NCBI GenBank assembly: GCA_016712665.1
Contig: JADJQP010000001.1
Coordinates: 1-64,000 of the forward strand
Source: Bacteroidota bacterium
GTDB lineage: Bacteria > Bacteroidota > Bacteroidia > Chitinophagales > Chitinophagaceae
Direction: 5' to 3'
Length of the DNA stretch: 64,000 nucleotides
Shown piece by piece: positions 1 to 9,201 of this stretch (its first letter is position 1; each line of letters starts with the position of its first letter). A program made the position numbers and the translations under genes. The notes under the pieces are model-generated. The model worked only from the letters and a program-made list of their open reading frames with translations, did no database searches and was not told where the DNA came from.

Positions 1-1074
1 CTTTCTAACCTGTTGCATTTTATTATTGACCGAAGTCAACATTTTTCGCAAACCTTGTAAAGTTGCAGCATGATCTCTAATGGTTTTCTGATAGTAGACG
101 CTGGCGGTTTTTGTTTGCCCTACAGGAAATACATTGCAGTAATTTTTCTTATACTCGTTTTTCGAAAAGTCCCATTCATCATAAGAAAAGTGAAGGTCAG
201 CGCTGTCGAAGGAAGCACTTTCAGAAATATTTGTATTCTCTGTAAACTCGGCATGATAGATAGAGTGAGCTGTATCATCAACCCGAACAACATACTTCAT
301 ATTCAACTCATCCAATGCATCCTGATGGTCTTCCAATTCATCTTCACCATCAAAATCGCGCCAAACGCCACTATGTTCATCAGCGGTTTCTACCTTTTCG
401 AAATTATGAGTCATGACATAATCCTCCTGTTGCTTTTTATCCACTTCAACAGAAATAATATCTTCTACGGCTTTAGACATGATCACCGTCTTCTTCCCAT
501 CTCCTAAGGATTCCTTCTTTTTCTGCGAAAAATGATTCAATTGATTTTTTGTTTCGTCTTCAGCATTGCAACGCATCCATTTTCCAAAAAGCCAGGTATA
601 GTCTACCGGTTTTTTTTCGGTAGCCTTCCGCTGTAGCTGAATTTCGAACTCATTAAATAATTGCCTTGTAATAGGATAATTATTAAACAATTTTTCCAGC
701 ACTATCGGAGAAGTTTCATATGCTTTTTGCTGCGCGAACTGTAATTCAATTTCACTAGATTGATACCAATTCAATTTCAACTCCATTTGAACAGATAGAT
801 ATAGAAGTCGAAAAAAATAATAGGATGTATTTTGTTCATGATTTTCAAACAAAGAAAAAGAGGCAGGAAAAAAGAAATTATTATTCTTGAATCCTCCTTC
901 TCTTTCCGCCGGAAAGACTTCTATAGCATTTCCGGTCAAGGCTCTTGATAAAATAAGCAGCCGTGGTTGAATCGTTTCTAAACGAACCGTCTTTTCAATC
1001 GTTTCTGCAGAACTTTTTCTTCTACTTTTAAAAAAGTTTGAAATTTTGCCATATAAATACTCATCAAATGCCAT
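1..1074 (-). CDS. norD: NorD, nitric oxide reductase activation protein (partial, runs off left edge)
   Basis: An uninterrupted minus-strand frame starts with ATG at 1074 and stays open to base 1, giving about 358 residues. It begins MAFDEYLYGKI and is rich in acidic and aromatic residues. NorD proteins are usually about 600 residues with a C-terminal von Willebrand A domain, which would lie beyond the window, so the domain itself is not visible. The assignment rests on position: it starts 5 bases after the end of norQ in a norC-norB-ric-norQ order. NorD works with the NorQ AAA+ ATPase to activate the NorBC nitric oxide reductase. In contrast to the three genes upstream, no frameshift is seen in this stretch. 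Confidence 0.8.
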   Translation of the reverse strand, partial: MAFDEYLYGKISNFFKSRRKSSAETIEKTVRLETIQPRLLILSRALTGNAIEVFPAEREGGFKNNNFFFPASFSLFENHEQNTSYYFFRLLYLSVQMELKLNWYQSSEIELQFAQQKAYETSPIVLEKLFNNYPITRQLFNEFEIQLQRKATEKKPVDYTWLFGKWMRCNAEDETKNQLNHFSQKKKESLGDGKKTVIMSKAVEDIISVEVDKKQQEDYVMTHNFEKVETADEHSGVWRDFDGEDELEDHQDALDELNMKYVVRVDDTAHSIYHAEFTENTNISESASFDSADLHFSYDEWDFSKNEYKKNYCNVFPVGQTKTASVYYQKTIRDHAATLQGLRKMLTSVNNKMQQVRK

Positions 1075-1079
1075 AATAA

Positions 1080-1879
1080 CTAAATCATCAAATCTGTCAA
1101 ATCATACAAGGCTTCCAGTATTTGCTTTTCGTCAGACAAAGGTTCCATCACTGCTACTTTTACGGCTAGTCTTTTGCTAGTCCGCTTTGAATTAACTTCT
1201 TGCATCTACTAATAAACGTGTTGATACTGTTTCTGTTAAACCCAACTCTGTTAAGATTTCTAACTTTATTACCAAGAGCAACTAATTTCTTTGCCATATC
1301 ATCCTCAATACCGGTTTCTTGAACTAAAATTTCTTGTTCCACTTTTGGCTCGGATAATTGAATGATAATGCTACAAAGCGTTGTCGGGTAGAGGGCTTCA
1401 ATTCTTTAAAACCTCTTTGATAACCGGGATTAAAGGAAGCGACCAACATAAAATCTTGATGCGCTTTATAGGTTTCGCCCAGTTTATCAATAAACAATTC
1501 TCTTCTGTGATCGGTTAATGAATGAATAGCAACAATTACGTCAGGACTTGCTTCGGCAACTTCATCCAAATAGAGGATATATCCATTTTTAACTGCAGTT
1601 GTTAAAGGTCCATCTAACCAAATGGTTTCTGCTCCTTTGATAATAAACCTTCCAATTAAATCTGTTGAAGATGTTTCTTCATGGCAACTAATCGTAGTTA
1701 ATTTTTATTCCTAATTTATTAGCCATAAATTCAACAAATCTTGATTTCCCAGTTCCAGTAGGTCCTTTTAAAAGAATTGGCAATTTATTTTGATACACTT
1801 GTTCAAACACTTCCACTTCTTTACCAACCGCATGATAAAAGGTGTATACCCCTTCAGTTTCTTCCATCATCAATTCCAT
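1080..1879 (-). pseudogene. norQ: NorQ, MoxR-type AAA+ ATPase for nitric oxide reductase, multiply frameshifted
   Basis: Three open pieces (1688-1879, about 1357-1690, 1080-1350) together give a full NorQ/CbbQ protein of about 265 residues. The first piece carries Walker A GPTGTGKS. The second has CHEETSSTDLIGR and the Walker B-like YILYLDEV followed by SLTDHRRELFIDK. The tail reads KRLAVKVAVMEPLSDEKQ before a TAG at 1080. Frame changes fall near 1695 (an A run), 1357, 1253 and 1201. Because residues between the breaks remain family-like, recent indels or sequencing errors fit better than old decay. The start overlaps the end of ric, and norD follows after 5 bases. NorQ with NorD is needed to assemble or activate active NorBC. 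Confidence 0.82.
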
Positions 1880-2614
1880 AATAAATTAATTTAATCTTGA
1901 AAACTTTTTCTAATTCAATGGCTTTCGGGAATAAAATATTATTTTCTAAATGAACATGTAAATGCAAGTCTTGTTCAAACTCATCTAACTTTGCATACAA
2001 TGCTTTGAATGTATTGCAAGCCCATTCTGGTGGGGTATAATTCATAGATCAAGGATGCCAATTTCCTTCAAAAGATCGCCTGCATTTTCATGTTCGGCTT
2101 GCATCATTTTAATTGGGTTTTTAACCGTTCCAAAATGAGAATTAAGCAAAGGGCAATTTTCATTTTTTGCTTTTACCATTTGCTTAATATAAGGAAATAA
2201 AATGCGTTCTTCTTTTGCATATGTTGCAAAAGTTCCATTTTTACCATGTTATAAGGCGTTCTATTTCCAAAACAGGTGGATGGTGTTCTCCATGTGACCT
2301 TAGCTACTTTTGCTGAATAAGTATCTAATAAATCAATAGCATCTAATACATATGCATGATGCGTATTGACGATGTAATCAGTTAAAAAATCTAATTCCCA
2401 TTTATTGAAATTTTGAGATGGTAATATTTTGTTATCTAAATTTTTTCAACTCATTCATAATTTCGTCAATATTTACATTTTTCTTCTCGCATGCTTTTGC
2501 AATAGAGATTCCACCGCCGCAACAAAAATCAATGCCATGTTTTTTAAATATATCGGCTGTCTTAATATTTTCACTTACCACATCAGCTATTTTAATTCTT
2601 TAGTCTAAATTCAT
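1854..2614 (-). pseudogene. ric: RIC (YtfE/ScdA/NorA-type) iron-sulfur repair di-iron protein, broken
   Basis: The N-terminus carries the ScdA_N (DUF542) signature KHGIDFCCGGG, followed by hemerythrin-like segments with YIVNTHHAY, KMELLQHMQK and, at the C-terminus, HLHVHLENNILFPKA, which supply the His/Glu ligands of a non-haem di-iron centre. Reading the whole protein needs a TAA at codon 5 to be ignored and at least five frame changes between about 2420 and 2046. The only long intact piece is 1854-2045. RIC repairs Fe-S clusters damaged by NO and stores or reduces NO, so its place between norB and norQ is functionally sensible. It begins 23 bases after norB and overlaps norQ. It is either a true pseudogene or a badly sequenced stretch. 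Confidence 0.82.
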
Positions 2615-2637
2615 AAAACTAATTTTTTTTTTAATTA

Positions 2638-3975
2638 TTAATTTGAAATTGTTTCCAATGCTTCATCATTGGGTTTACCATATTTTATAAATTCATAAAT
2701 ATAAAATCCAATTCCAGTTGTAAATAAGGTTGCACAAAATGCTAAAATCACGAAATGTACTTGAATCTCTTGTTGTACCAACCCAAACTCGATACCCACT
2801 TTTCGCTCTAAATAAACCTGAGCAACCCCAGCTACACCAAAGGCAACGGTCATACCTACCATCCCAATATTTGATAACCAAAAGGCTAATAAACCTTTTG
2901 TACTATCGTAAAATTTGCGTCCTGTCAAGTTTGGCATTGAGTAACTAATAAAAGCTAAAACGATCATTCCATAAGCACCCCAAAATGCTAAATGTCCGTG
3001 CATGGCTGTTACCAATGTTCCATGAGTGTACATATTTACCCAGGTAATGTATGTGCCAAACCTAATAAACCAGCACCAACAAATGAAACAATAGCAGTGC
3101 CCAAAGTCCAGCTCAAAGCAATTTTATTAGGATGTTTTTCTCTCCTTTTCTGTACATAGCAATTGCAAATAATGCCATTCCTAAAAATGCAAAAGGTTCT
3201 AATGCCGAAAATATTCCTCCAATAATTAACCAAACTTTACCAACACCAATATAATAGTAGTGATGACCTGTTCCTAAAATTCCAGAAATAAAAGTTAAGC
3301 CCACAATTACATACAACCATTTTTCAATTACTTCTCTGATCAACTCCGGTAATTTTGATCAATAAAAATGCAAGAATCCCGCCCATGATTAATTCCCAAA
3401 CACCTTCTACCCATAAGTGCACCACCCACCAACGAAAAAAAGAATCCATTGTTTGATTATCAAACCAAATCATCCCAGGTAAATAAAGTAAAGCCGCAAA
3501 TACTAATCCCATGGTTAAAACAAGTGATGTGGTAGTTCGTTTTTCCTTTAAAAAAGGTAACTAAAATAATTCCTAAAAAGGTTAAAACATTTACTACAAC
3601 TAACCAGTCTAATGGTCTTGGAATTTCTAAAAATTTTCGCCCTTCCCAATAGTTAAAATGATAACCAACAATGGCTACAACACCAACTACTGCTAATGAT
3701 ATTAATTGAATGTATGCTAATTTAACACTCACTAATTCATTTTCTGCTTCTTCAGGAATAATGTAATAAGCAGCTCCCATAAAACCTGATAAAAGCCAAA
3801 CGACTAATAAATTGGTATGTACTGCACGAGCAGTATTAAATGGTGTTATTTGATGCAACACATCATAACCCATATGCGCAAATGCCATAATAAAACCATA
3901 TACTATTTGCAACGAAAGTAATAGCATTGATAATGCAAAAAACCAATACGCCACTTTTTGTGATTTATACTTCAT
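2638..3975 (-). pseudogene. norB: NorB, nitric oxide reductase catalytic subunit, frameshifted
   Basis: Five overlapping pieces (3460-3975, 3324-3512, 3113-3343, 3036-3233, 2638-3033) assemble into one cytochrome-c-dependent NorB of about 445 residues, a haem-copper oxidase superfamily membrane protein reducing 2 NO to N2O. Visible landmarks in order are ARAVHTNLLVVW, HLWVEGVWE with the active-site His and Glu, GTGHHYYYIGV, and THGTLVTAMHGHLAFWGAYGM with the C-terminal haem/metal histidines. Frame changes lie near 3543 (A run), 3338, 3140 and 3047. The protein contains about twelve hydrophobic segments in total and lacks the long N-terminal extension of quinol-dependent qNor. NorC precedes it by 27 bases, as expected for the two-subunit enzyme. 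Confidence 0.9.
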
Positions 3976-4002
3976 GATAATTATATTTATTTTGTTTGAA
4001 AA

Positions 4003-4428
4003 TTATTTCTTTAAATCTGGTTTTGCTGGAAATCCATTTAAGTCCACTTCACCTATCCATTTTAGAAAAGCAACAACATCGTTTGCTTCTTGCTCCGTCA
4101 TGGCGTAAGCTACCATTTTACGACCTCTTGGCGACCAAGGTGTTTTACTCATAAGAGCTGCTTTAATATAAGCTTCTCCTCTTCTTTCATATACTTTGGT
4201 CAATTCAGGTGCATAGTAAGCACCTTCACCCATAATAGTATGACAACCCATACAATTGTTTTTTTCCCAAATTGTTTTACCTGAAATAACTTGAGGCGTT
4301 AAATTTTCTTCATGTGTTCTTTTTGGAACTTCATTACTTAATGAGTTCCATGATAGCCCTAAGAATATGGCAAAAGTGACAATAGTACCTCCTAGGAAAA
4401 ATACTTTGGCTTGCGATTTTGATAGCAT
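4003..4428 (-). CDS. norC: NorC, cytochrome c subunit of nitric oxide reductase
   Basis: This 141-residue protein has one N-terminal membrane anchor (about residues 9-28) and a single c-type haem site CMGCH near residue 59, within NCMGCHTIMGEGAYY, a stretch very characteristic of NorC. The sixth haem ligand Met is probably in RKMVAYAM. NorC passes electrons from periplasmic carriers to NorB. It lies 27 bases upstream of norB and is intact, unlike norB. A 76-base gap with an inverted repeat separates it from the cytochrome c gene upstream. Confidence 0.95.
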   Translation of the reverse strand: MLSKSQAKVFFLGGTIVTFAIFLGLSWNSLSNEVPKRTHEENLTPQVISGKTIWEKNNCMGCHTIMGEGAYYAPELTKVYERRGEAYIKAALMSKTPWSPRGRKMVAYAMTEQEANDVVAFLKWIGEVDLNGFPAKPDLKK

Positions 4429-4464
4429 AATTTTATTATTTAAAATTTAAAATGATAGATTTTA

Positions 4465-4493
4465 TAAAAGGATTTATATAATTAATCCTTTTA
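4465..4493. promoter_or_regulatory. Inverted repeat in the gap before norC
   Basis: Perfect 10-bp arms TAAAAGGATT and AATCCTTTTA are separated by 9 A/T bases, in the only sizeable gap (76 bases) inside the denitrification operon, between the cytochrome c gene and norC. In RNA it would form a weak AU-rich hairpin; in DNA it could be a protein site. It shares TAAAAG...CTTTTA outer ends with the operators near 9158 and 9680 but has a longer spacer. Its function is inferred only from position. Confidence 0.4.
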
Positions 4494-4504
4494 ACTATTT
4501 CTAT

Positions 4505-4978
4505 TTATTTTCTTGTTGCTTTAACTTCTGCTGCACTTACTTCACCACCTTTGTTTCCAAAATTGTTTAACACATAAGTGAATGCATCTGCAATTTCTTC
4601 ATCAGTATTTGTAGCTGCTGGCATTGCTTGATTAAATTTTTCTCCATTTACAGTTATTTCTCCAGTCAAACCATTTACTACACCACCAATAGCTCGTGGC
4701 AAATCGGCTGCTAAATAATCAGAACCTGCCAAAGGTGGGAATGTTGCAGGCAAACCTTTTCCATCTGCTTGATGACAAGCTTGACACGTTTTTTCATAAA
4801 CTGCTTTTCCTGATGCTAATCTTGCTTCAAGTCCTCCTGCTGCAGGTGTTTCTTCCAACATTGATTTTGGTGCTTCTGTTGTTGCTGGTGTCTCTTCTTT
4901 TTTTTCTTCTCCTCCACAAGAGAATAAAAATGTTGCTGTTGTTAATATAGCTAATGCTACTAATTTTAAATTTTTCAT
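4505..4978 (-). CDS. Lipoprotein monohaem cytochrome c, probable NirK/NorC electron carrier
   Basis: The 157-residue product has a lipoprotein signal peptide ending LFSC (Cys21), a Glu/Thr/Ala-rich linker, and a class I cytochrome c domain from about residue 53 with haem motif CQACH and a candidate Met ligand in NQAMPAA. It ends GNKGGEVSAAEVKATRK. The domain is clearly paralogous to the cytochrome domain fused to NirK (CQACHQADGKG, FPPL, ITVNG, GNKGGEVS in both). A periplasm-facing carrier feeding the nitrite or NO reductase is the likely role. It lies 28 bases after the SCO gene and is intact. Confidence 0.88.
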   Translation of the reverse strand: MKNLKLVALAILTTATFLFSCGGEEKKEETPATTEAPKSMLEETPAAGGLEARLASGKAVYEKTCQACHQADGKGLPATFPPLAGSDYLAADLPRAIGGVVNGLTGEITVNGEKFNQAMPAATNTDEEIADAFTYVLNNFGNKGGEVSAAEVKATRK

Positions 4979-5006
4979 TTTTTTAAATTTTAATTGTTTA
5001 TGAATT

Positions 5007-5636
5007 TTATTTTATTAAAGTTTTTATTTTTTCTATCATTTCAGTAGGTTCTTGAGCTAATCCATTTTGCTGAAATACGATGTTCCCATTTTTGTCAATT
5101 AAATGAATGGTATTGGAATGGTCAAAACCTCCACCTGTCAACGGTTTTATGCGAACATTCAACACATTAGCAATTTCCATGGTTGCATCGTTATTTGATG
5201 AAATACAAATCCAATTATCATTCAATTGATGTTCTTTTGAAAATTCTATAAACCTTTCTGGCGTATCTCTTAATGGATCCATGCTGATTAACAAGAACTG
5301 AATATTTTGTAATTCTTCTTTTGAAAATGCTTTTTCTATTCGTTGAATGTCTGCAACTATTCTTGGGCAAGCCGATTCGCAATGTGTAAACACCATAGCA
5401 GCTACAGTAATTTTAGATGACAAATCATTTAAAGACATACTGTCTTTATTTTGCTTAATCCATTTACTTTCTAAATTAAAAATGGATTCGTTAGAAGTTG
5501 TTTCATTTTCAACAACTTCCTCTGTTTTATTTTTGTCTTTTTTACAACATTCTTTTTCTTCTTTTTCATTACATGAAAAAATGAAGAAAGTTGATACTGC
5601 TAATGCTATTATTTTAATTTTGTTTTTCATTTCCAT
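5007..5636 (-). CDS. SCO1/SenC-family copper chaperone lipoprotein
   Basis: The 209-residue protein has a signal peptide with lipobox FIFSC, a Cys/Lys/Glu-rich linker, and a thioredoxin-fold SCO domain with the copper-binding CESACP (CxxxCP) motif and the conserved His in GGFDHSN. SCO proteins deliver copper to CuA sites or to periplasmic cupro-enzymes. Next to nirK, supplying copper to NirK is the natural inference, though a redox role is possible. The start overlaps the end of the upstream FGE-like gene by 23 bases (17 if the second Met is used), which implies translational coupling. Confidence 0.9.
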   Translation of the reverse strand: MEMKNKIKIIALAVSTFFIFSCNEKEEKECCKKDKNKTEEVVENETTSNESIFNLESKWIKQNKDSMSLNDLSSKITVAAMVFTHCESACPRIVADIQRIEKAFSKEELQNIQFLLISMDPLRDTPERFIEFSKEHQLNDNWICISSNNDATMEIANVLNVRIKPLTGGGFDHSNTIHLIDKNGNIVFQQNGLAQEPTEMIEKIKTLIK

Positions 5637-6396
5637 TTTTATTTTTTACACATCTAAATCCTAAATTAGGAACACCATATTTGGCTTTCACACTTGACCT
5701 AGAAGCAAAGCGCATAAACGATGCGTAATTATTAATATCTTTTGATGCGAATGAACCTCCACCACAATAAAACGTATTATCCAGTCCACTATTTCCTCTT
5801 GATTCACCAGTGGTTAATGCACTATTGAAGTCAAATGTCCATTCCCAAACTAAACCGTGTAAATCCCAAACTCCATAGAAATTTTTGAATGTAGAACCCA
5901 CATGCGGCAATACTTTAGGACTAGATTTTGATACCCAATTCAATACCCATTGATTAAATTTTAAATCTTTGGAAGCATCTGCTTTTGTTTCACTTGCTCT
6001 ACCTGCTAATTCCCATTCGGCTACAGTCGGCAATCGTTTTCCTTGACATTCACAATATTTTTTTGCTGCAAACCAAGATATATTTACAACCGGACTTAAT
6101 GCAATATTTGCGTTAAATGAGGTATCTGAATTCCATTGATGCAAATAATTAGTATCAGCATAAATGGATTTTATTTTGGATTTATTCCATGTTGGATTTT
6201 GCAATACAAATTTTTTAAAATCTTTATTTGTTACTGGATAAACATCCATTAAAAATGGTTTCACAATTACTTTCTGACTATCCAAAGAATATAAAGGAAG
6301 GTAGATTCCTCCCTTTATATTAACCATGGCTGGCTGACTTTGACCAGAGACCAACAAGTCGATAAACAAAAATAATATAGTGAATAATTTATACAT
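5614..6396 (-). CDS. Formylglycine-generating-enzyme (SUMF1/EgtB-fold) domain protein
   Basis: This 260-residue exported protein (N-terminal signal ending near SGQSQ) belongs to the FGE-sulfatase fold. Signs are MVNIKGGIYLP, DVYPVTNKDFKKFV, PVVNISWFAAKKYCECQGKRLPT, WELAGRA, WEWT, and the C-terminal GGGSF...RFASR...NLGFRCVK. There is no sulfatase in the window, so a formylglycine role is not indicated; family members also bind copper or act as maturation factors. Its place two bases after nirK and overlapping the SCO gene suggests a role in nitrite reductase maturation. That is inference. Confidence 0.82.
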   Translation of the reverse strand: MYKLFTILFLFIDLLVSGQSQPAMVNIKGGIYLPLYSLDSQKVIVKPFLMDVYPVTNKDFKKFVLQNPTWNKSKIKSIYADTNYLHQWNSDTSFNANIALSPVVNISWFAAKKYCECQGKRLPTVAEWELAGRASETKADASKDLKFNQWVLNWVSKSSPKVLPHVGSTFKNFYGVWDLHGLVWEWTFDFNSALTTGESRGNSGLDNTFYCGGGSFASKDINNYASFMRFASRSSVKAKYGVPNLGFRCVKNKNGNEKQN

Positions 6397-6398
6397 GC

Positions 6399-7834
6399 TT
6401 ATTTACGTTGTTTTGCTACATCAGCAGGTGACACTTCGCCTCCTTTGTTTCCAAAACTATTTAATACAAATGTTGCTACTGAAGCTATTTGAGCATCACT
6501 TAATGTTTGTTTTGGCATCACACCATCAAATACTTTTCCATTTACAGTAATTTTTCCTGATAAACCATGAATAATAGTTTTAGTAACTAATGAAGGATTT
6601 GAAGCAAAATAATCTGAATTTAATAAAGGTGGGAATGCACCTTCTATACCTTTTCCATCGGCTTGATGACAAGCTTGACAAGTGCTAGCATAAATGGCTT
6701 TTCCTTGTGTTATTTTTCTTCTTTTGTTAATGGTTTTGCTACTGCAACGGGCTCGTCTGGCATGGTTTGTGCTGCACCTTCTGCTTGATAAATACGATCA
6801 TCTTGTTGACCAGAGTAAATAGATTTTATTTCATTTCCTTCTACTTTCAACATGCCTAAAGAACCTTTATTAAATGTTCTGAATATTGAGTGATCTACTA
6901 AAATTAAAGTGGCAGGCACATCGCATTTAAATTCTGTAATTGCTGAACCACCTGCAGGTACTAGGGTAGTTTGTACATTGTGATTTAAAGTAGTTCCACC
7001 TTCAGGATACACATTGTCGAAAATATCACCAATTACATGAAAGCTTGACACTAAATTTGGACCACCATTTCCTACAAATAAACGAACGGTTTCGCCCACT
7101 TTTGCTTTCAATGCCTTGTCACCGGTTAATGCGCCTACTTTACCGTTGAAAACTACATAATCAGGTTGTTCTTTTAATGCCTTGTCCATATTGAATTGTT
7201 GCAAACCAGCTTCGCCATAATTTCCTTTAGTGTAAAAATCACCCTGACATACATAGAATTCTTTGTCAACTTTTGGCAGTCCTTCCTTTGGTTCCACCAA
7301 AATCAAACCATACATACCATTGGCAATATGCATACCAACTGGCGCAGTGGCGCAATGGTAAATGTACAAACCTGAATTGAGCGCAGTAAATGAAAACTGC
7401 GTTTCATGACCCGGTGCAGTAAAGGTTGCGGCAGCACCGCCACCTTGACCTGATACCGCATGCAAATCGATATTATGCGGCAATTTGCTGCTTGGATTAT
7501 TTTTCAGATGAAATTCAACAAAATCGCCTTCTCTAACCCTGATAAATTTTCCGGGTACACTTCCGCCAAATGTCCAGAAATTATAGGTAACTCCATCCAT
7601 CATTTCCATTTCCTTTTCGATTACCTCAAGATTTACGATCACCTTGGTGGCATGTTTACGCGTAATGGGCGATGGCACGTTTGGGGCATCTGTTAAAATA
7701 GCTATCTCTTCGCCTTTTATTGTTTCTACTCCTGTGGAAGCGCTTTTTGTGCCCCCTGAATTGCTACTGCAACCCCACATGAATAGTCCTACTATAGAGG
7801 TTAATGTCAGTAGTTTTACTTGTTTTGTGTTCAT
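6399..7834 (-). CDS. nirK: NirK, copper nitrite reductase with fused C-terminal cytochrome c, one frameshift
   Basis: The main frame (6710-7834) encodes a lipoprotein signal (MWGCSS) and two cupredoxin domains. Copper ligands are visible: NIDLHAV, YIYHCATAPVGMH with the type 1 Cys-His, and VDHSIF near the end of domain 2. After LTKEEK the frame meets a stop. One extra base in the A run near 6713 continues it as ITQGKAIYASTCQACHQADG through a complete cytochrome c domain ending GGEVSPADVAKQRK, stop at 6399. The fused haem domain would donate electrons directly to the type 1 copper. The enzyme reduces nitrite to NO in the periplasm. Homologous sequence across the break argues for one gene of about 477 residues. 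Confidence 0.93.
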
Positions 7835-7867
7835 GATGTGTAATTTTTATTGTTATTGAATGTTGGT

Positions 7868-9154
7868 CTACTTTTTAAATTCGTTGTATAATAATGTGGG
7901 AGAAACTTTTAACATTAAGTAAGCCCATGTATTGAGTTCATTTGCATTTCCTCCTTTAATAAATTCCATATTTCTGGTTGCAAATAATAGAGAATACCCA
8001 AATTGTAAATGAATAATCGGAGAAGGGGTATAGTCAATTAGCAAATCAGCTTCAGCTCCCAGGGGGCATTTAATTTTGTTAACTCCCAGGTTATTTTCAT
8101 TTGCCAATGAAAAATAATGAAGGTCAAGTGTGGTACTTACTTTTTTATTAGCTTCATGCTTTACTCGGGCATACAGATCAACCAATCCGCGTTGTTTGGC
8201 ATCGGCAGGAATACTCAAAAAATAGTCCATATAACCATAAAACTTATGATTGGTAGCATAGAGGGTATTGAAATTATTACTTTCAGAACCTACATTTACC
8301 CGGTCGTTATTTCCTGAGAGATAATCTCCTCCTAATCCAAGCGAAACCGTTTCAATTTTTCTCTCCGCATATGCATTAATCATAAAAGCACAAACATTAT
8401 GATTGCTTTCTATTTTACCTCCTTGAAAATAAGCACCTAAGGTAGTTCTCCAGTTATTGGCGGAATAGTTATACAATGGACCAATGGTTAAGGTCGCCTT
8501 TAGCAGATTCGATCCCGGAGTTGAGGAATTCATGCCATTTACAATAGCTATAGCCGAAAAGGTATGCCCTTTATCAAATTCCTTTTTTATATATGAAAAG
8601 CCCAGGGCCTTATAGTTCTTTAAAGCATAATTGGTTCCGAAAATGGGTTCACCTACTTGATTAAAGGCTGCACCGAGATGCCACCTAAACTTATTATTTT
8701 CGTTATAATACTTCAAAAGCAAGGCATCATGCGATATCGTAAGATTTGCCCAGTCCAGATTTCCAAATAATCTGTGGTCATCATAAACCAGTTCCTGTCT
8801 ACCCATTTTTAACGCAAAGCCCCTTTTGAGCTTTAACTCCATCCATAGTTCATTGACCTGCAAACCGCCCAGATCTTTTCTTTGCTCCTCATCTCCCCAG
8901 GTTCTCGCATCTTGCACCGAAGTATACAATTGAATATTTTCCTTTTTATAGTCAAACATTAATCTTGCTCGCTGACCAACAAAAAAGGCCGGTTTTGAAG
9001 AATCTGTCATTAATGTTCTATAGCCATTTCTGAATTCCGTTCTTGCGCGATATTGTCCTGAAAGTTTCAGATAGTTTACCTGTGAATAAGCATTCATGGC
9101 CATAATACCTGAAAACATTAGTACGAGGGCAATTCTTAAAAAAACACTTTTCAT
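7868..9154 (-). CDS. Outer-membrane beta-barrel of the alginate-export type
   Basis: The 428-residue protein has a signal peptide ending AYSQ and then LSGQYRARTEFRNGYR, the typical start of an AlgE-like alginate-export-domain barrel. Further signs are repeated amphipathic strands, GRQELVYDDHRLFG, and a strand-like C-terminus. The family forms 18-strand outer-membrane channels; the substrate cannot be read from the sequence. As the first structural gene of the denitrification operon (33 bases before nirK, 47 after the regulator), it may admit nitrite/nitrate or another anion. That role is inferred. It is intact and preceded by a predicted operator. Confidence 0.82.
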   Translation of the reverse strand: MKSVFLRIALVLMFSGIMAMNAYSQVNYLKLSGQYRARTEFRNGYRTLMTDSSKPAFFVGQRARLMFDYKKENIQLYTSVQDARTWGDEEQRKDLGGLQVNELWMELKLKRGFALKMGRQELVYDDHRLFGNLDWANLTISHDALLLKYYNENNKFRWHLGAAFNQVGEPIFGTNYALKNYKALGFSYIKKEFDKGHTFSAIAIVNGMNSSTPGSNLLKATLTIGPLYNYSANNWRTTLGAYFQGGKIESNHNVCAFMINAYAERKIETVSLGLGGDYLSGNNDRVNVGSESNNFNTLYATNHKFYGYMDYFLSIPADAKQRGLVDLYARVKHEANKKVSTTLDLHYFSLANENNLGVNKIKCPLGAEADLLIDYTPSPIIHLQFGYSLLFATRNMEFIKGGNANELNTWAYLMLKVSPTLLYNEFKK

Positions 9155-9157
9155 ATT

Positions 9158-9180
9158 ATAAGATATTAATACCTTTTTAT
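9158..9180 (-). promoter_or_regulatory. Predicted NsrR-type operator upstream of the porin-nirK operon
   Basis: This stretch, 4-26 bases upstream of the porin start, shares the exact 10-mer AGATATTAAT and a downstream CTTTT with the palindrome at 9680-9701. Read on the minus strand, both fit AAAAGrYATTAATATCTT. A repressor bound here would block initiation of the whole nirK-nor operon. Confidence 0.6.
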
Positions 9181-9201
9181 CTTTTATTTTATCAAAAAAA
9201 A

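Noticed and set aside
70..507. 145-codon plus-strand frame at the left edge
   Set aside because: It is antisense to the continuous norD frame, has no family features, and its composition is that of a shadow.
5614..6396. Sulfatase-activating formylglycine-generating enzyme in the strict sense
   Set aside because: The fold is clear, but no sulfatase is nearby and the active-site cysteines of true FGE are not evident; kept only as an FGE-fold protein.
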